Part shown: one piece after another, positions 5,213-5,214 of the stretch
Position numbering within the stretch: the first letter of the stretch is position 1
Layout of the letters: every line of letters begins with the position of its first letter
Assembly: GCA_017116025.1 (NCBI GenBank)
Contig: JAFITR010000106.1
Span: forward strand, 1-5,214
Reading direction: 5' to 3'
Origin: Simkania negevensis
Lineage (GTDB): Bacteria > Chlamydiota > Chlamydiia > Chlamydiales > JAFITR01
Length of the DNA stretch: 5,214 bases
Made by a program: the position numbers and the translations under genes
The notes under the pieces: model-generated
Seen by the model: only the letters and a program-made list of their open reading frames with translations
Told to the model about the DNA's origin: nothing
Database searches by the model: none

Positions 5213-5214
5213 AC

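Overview
The window carries five genes, all on the minus strand, so it reads from right to left. Four form a tightly packed metal-uptake ABC transporter operon in the order ytgA-ytgB-ytgC-ytgD. The fifth, upstream, encodes an exported and extremely cysteine-rich protein. The best taxonomic clue is the third operon gene: a transporter permease fused at its C-terminus to a DtxR/MntR-type metal-sensing repressor domain. That fusion (YtgC-YtgR, or YtgCR) is the known arrangement in Chlamydiae. I therefore place the sequence in the phylum Chlamydiota. By eye the base composition is roughly mid-40s % GC, and with the unfamiliar cysteine-rich neighbour I lean towards an environmental (non-Chlamydiaceae) lineage. 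That last step is inference; no rRNA or other marker is present.

Layout from the right edge. Positions 5060-5214 are non-coding: two adjacent short hairpins at the edge, a pair of 9-bp direct repeats 23 bp apart, and two overlapping sigma70-like promoter candidates. Positions 5059-4238 encode the exported protein, with 50 Cys in 273 residues and a regular 12/24-residue CC-doublet repeat. Positions 4237-4115 form a 123-bp gap with a T-tract, a 9-bp direct repeat and a weak promoter candidate for the operon. Then come ytgA (substrate-binding lipoprotein, 4114-3083), ytgB (ATPase, 3099-2323, overlapping ytgA by 17 bp), ytgC/CR (permease plus repressor domain, 2318-1026, 4 bp after ytgB) and ytgD (second permease, 1024-23, starting 1 bp after the ytgC stop). 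Positions 1-22 are too short to assign.

How the genes work together: YtgA, anchored by an N-terminal lipid, should capture a divalent or ferric metal with three His and one Asp. It would deliver the metal to a YtgC-YtgD membrane pair powered by two copies of YtgB. In Chlamydia trachomatis the C-terminal domain of YtgCR is released by proteolysis and acts as an iron-dependent repressor of the operon. The ligand residues seen here support a similar sensor, so the operon probably makes its own regulator. The cysteine-rich protein is the least explained item. It could be a disulfide-crosslinked envelope or secreted protein, or less likely a periplasmic metal-binding protein. Its link to the transporter rests only on adjacency and shared strand.
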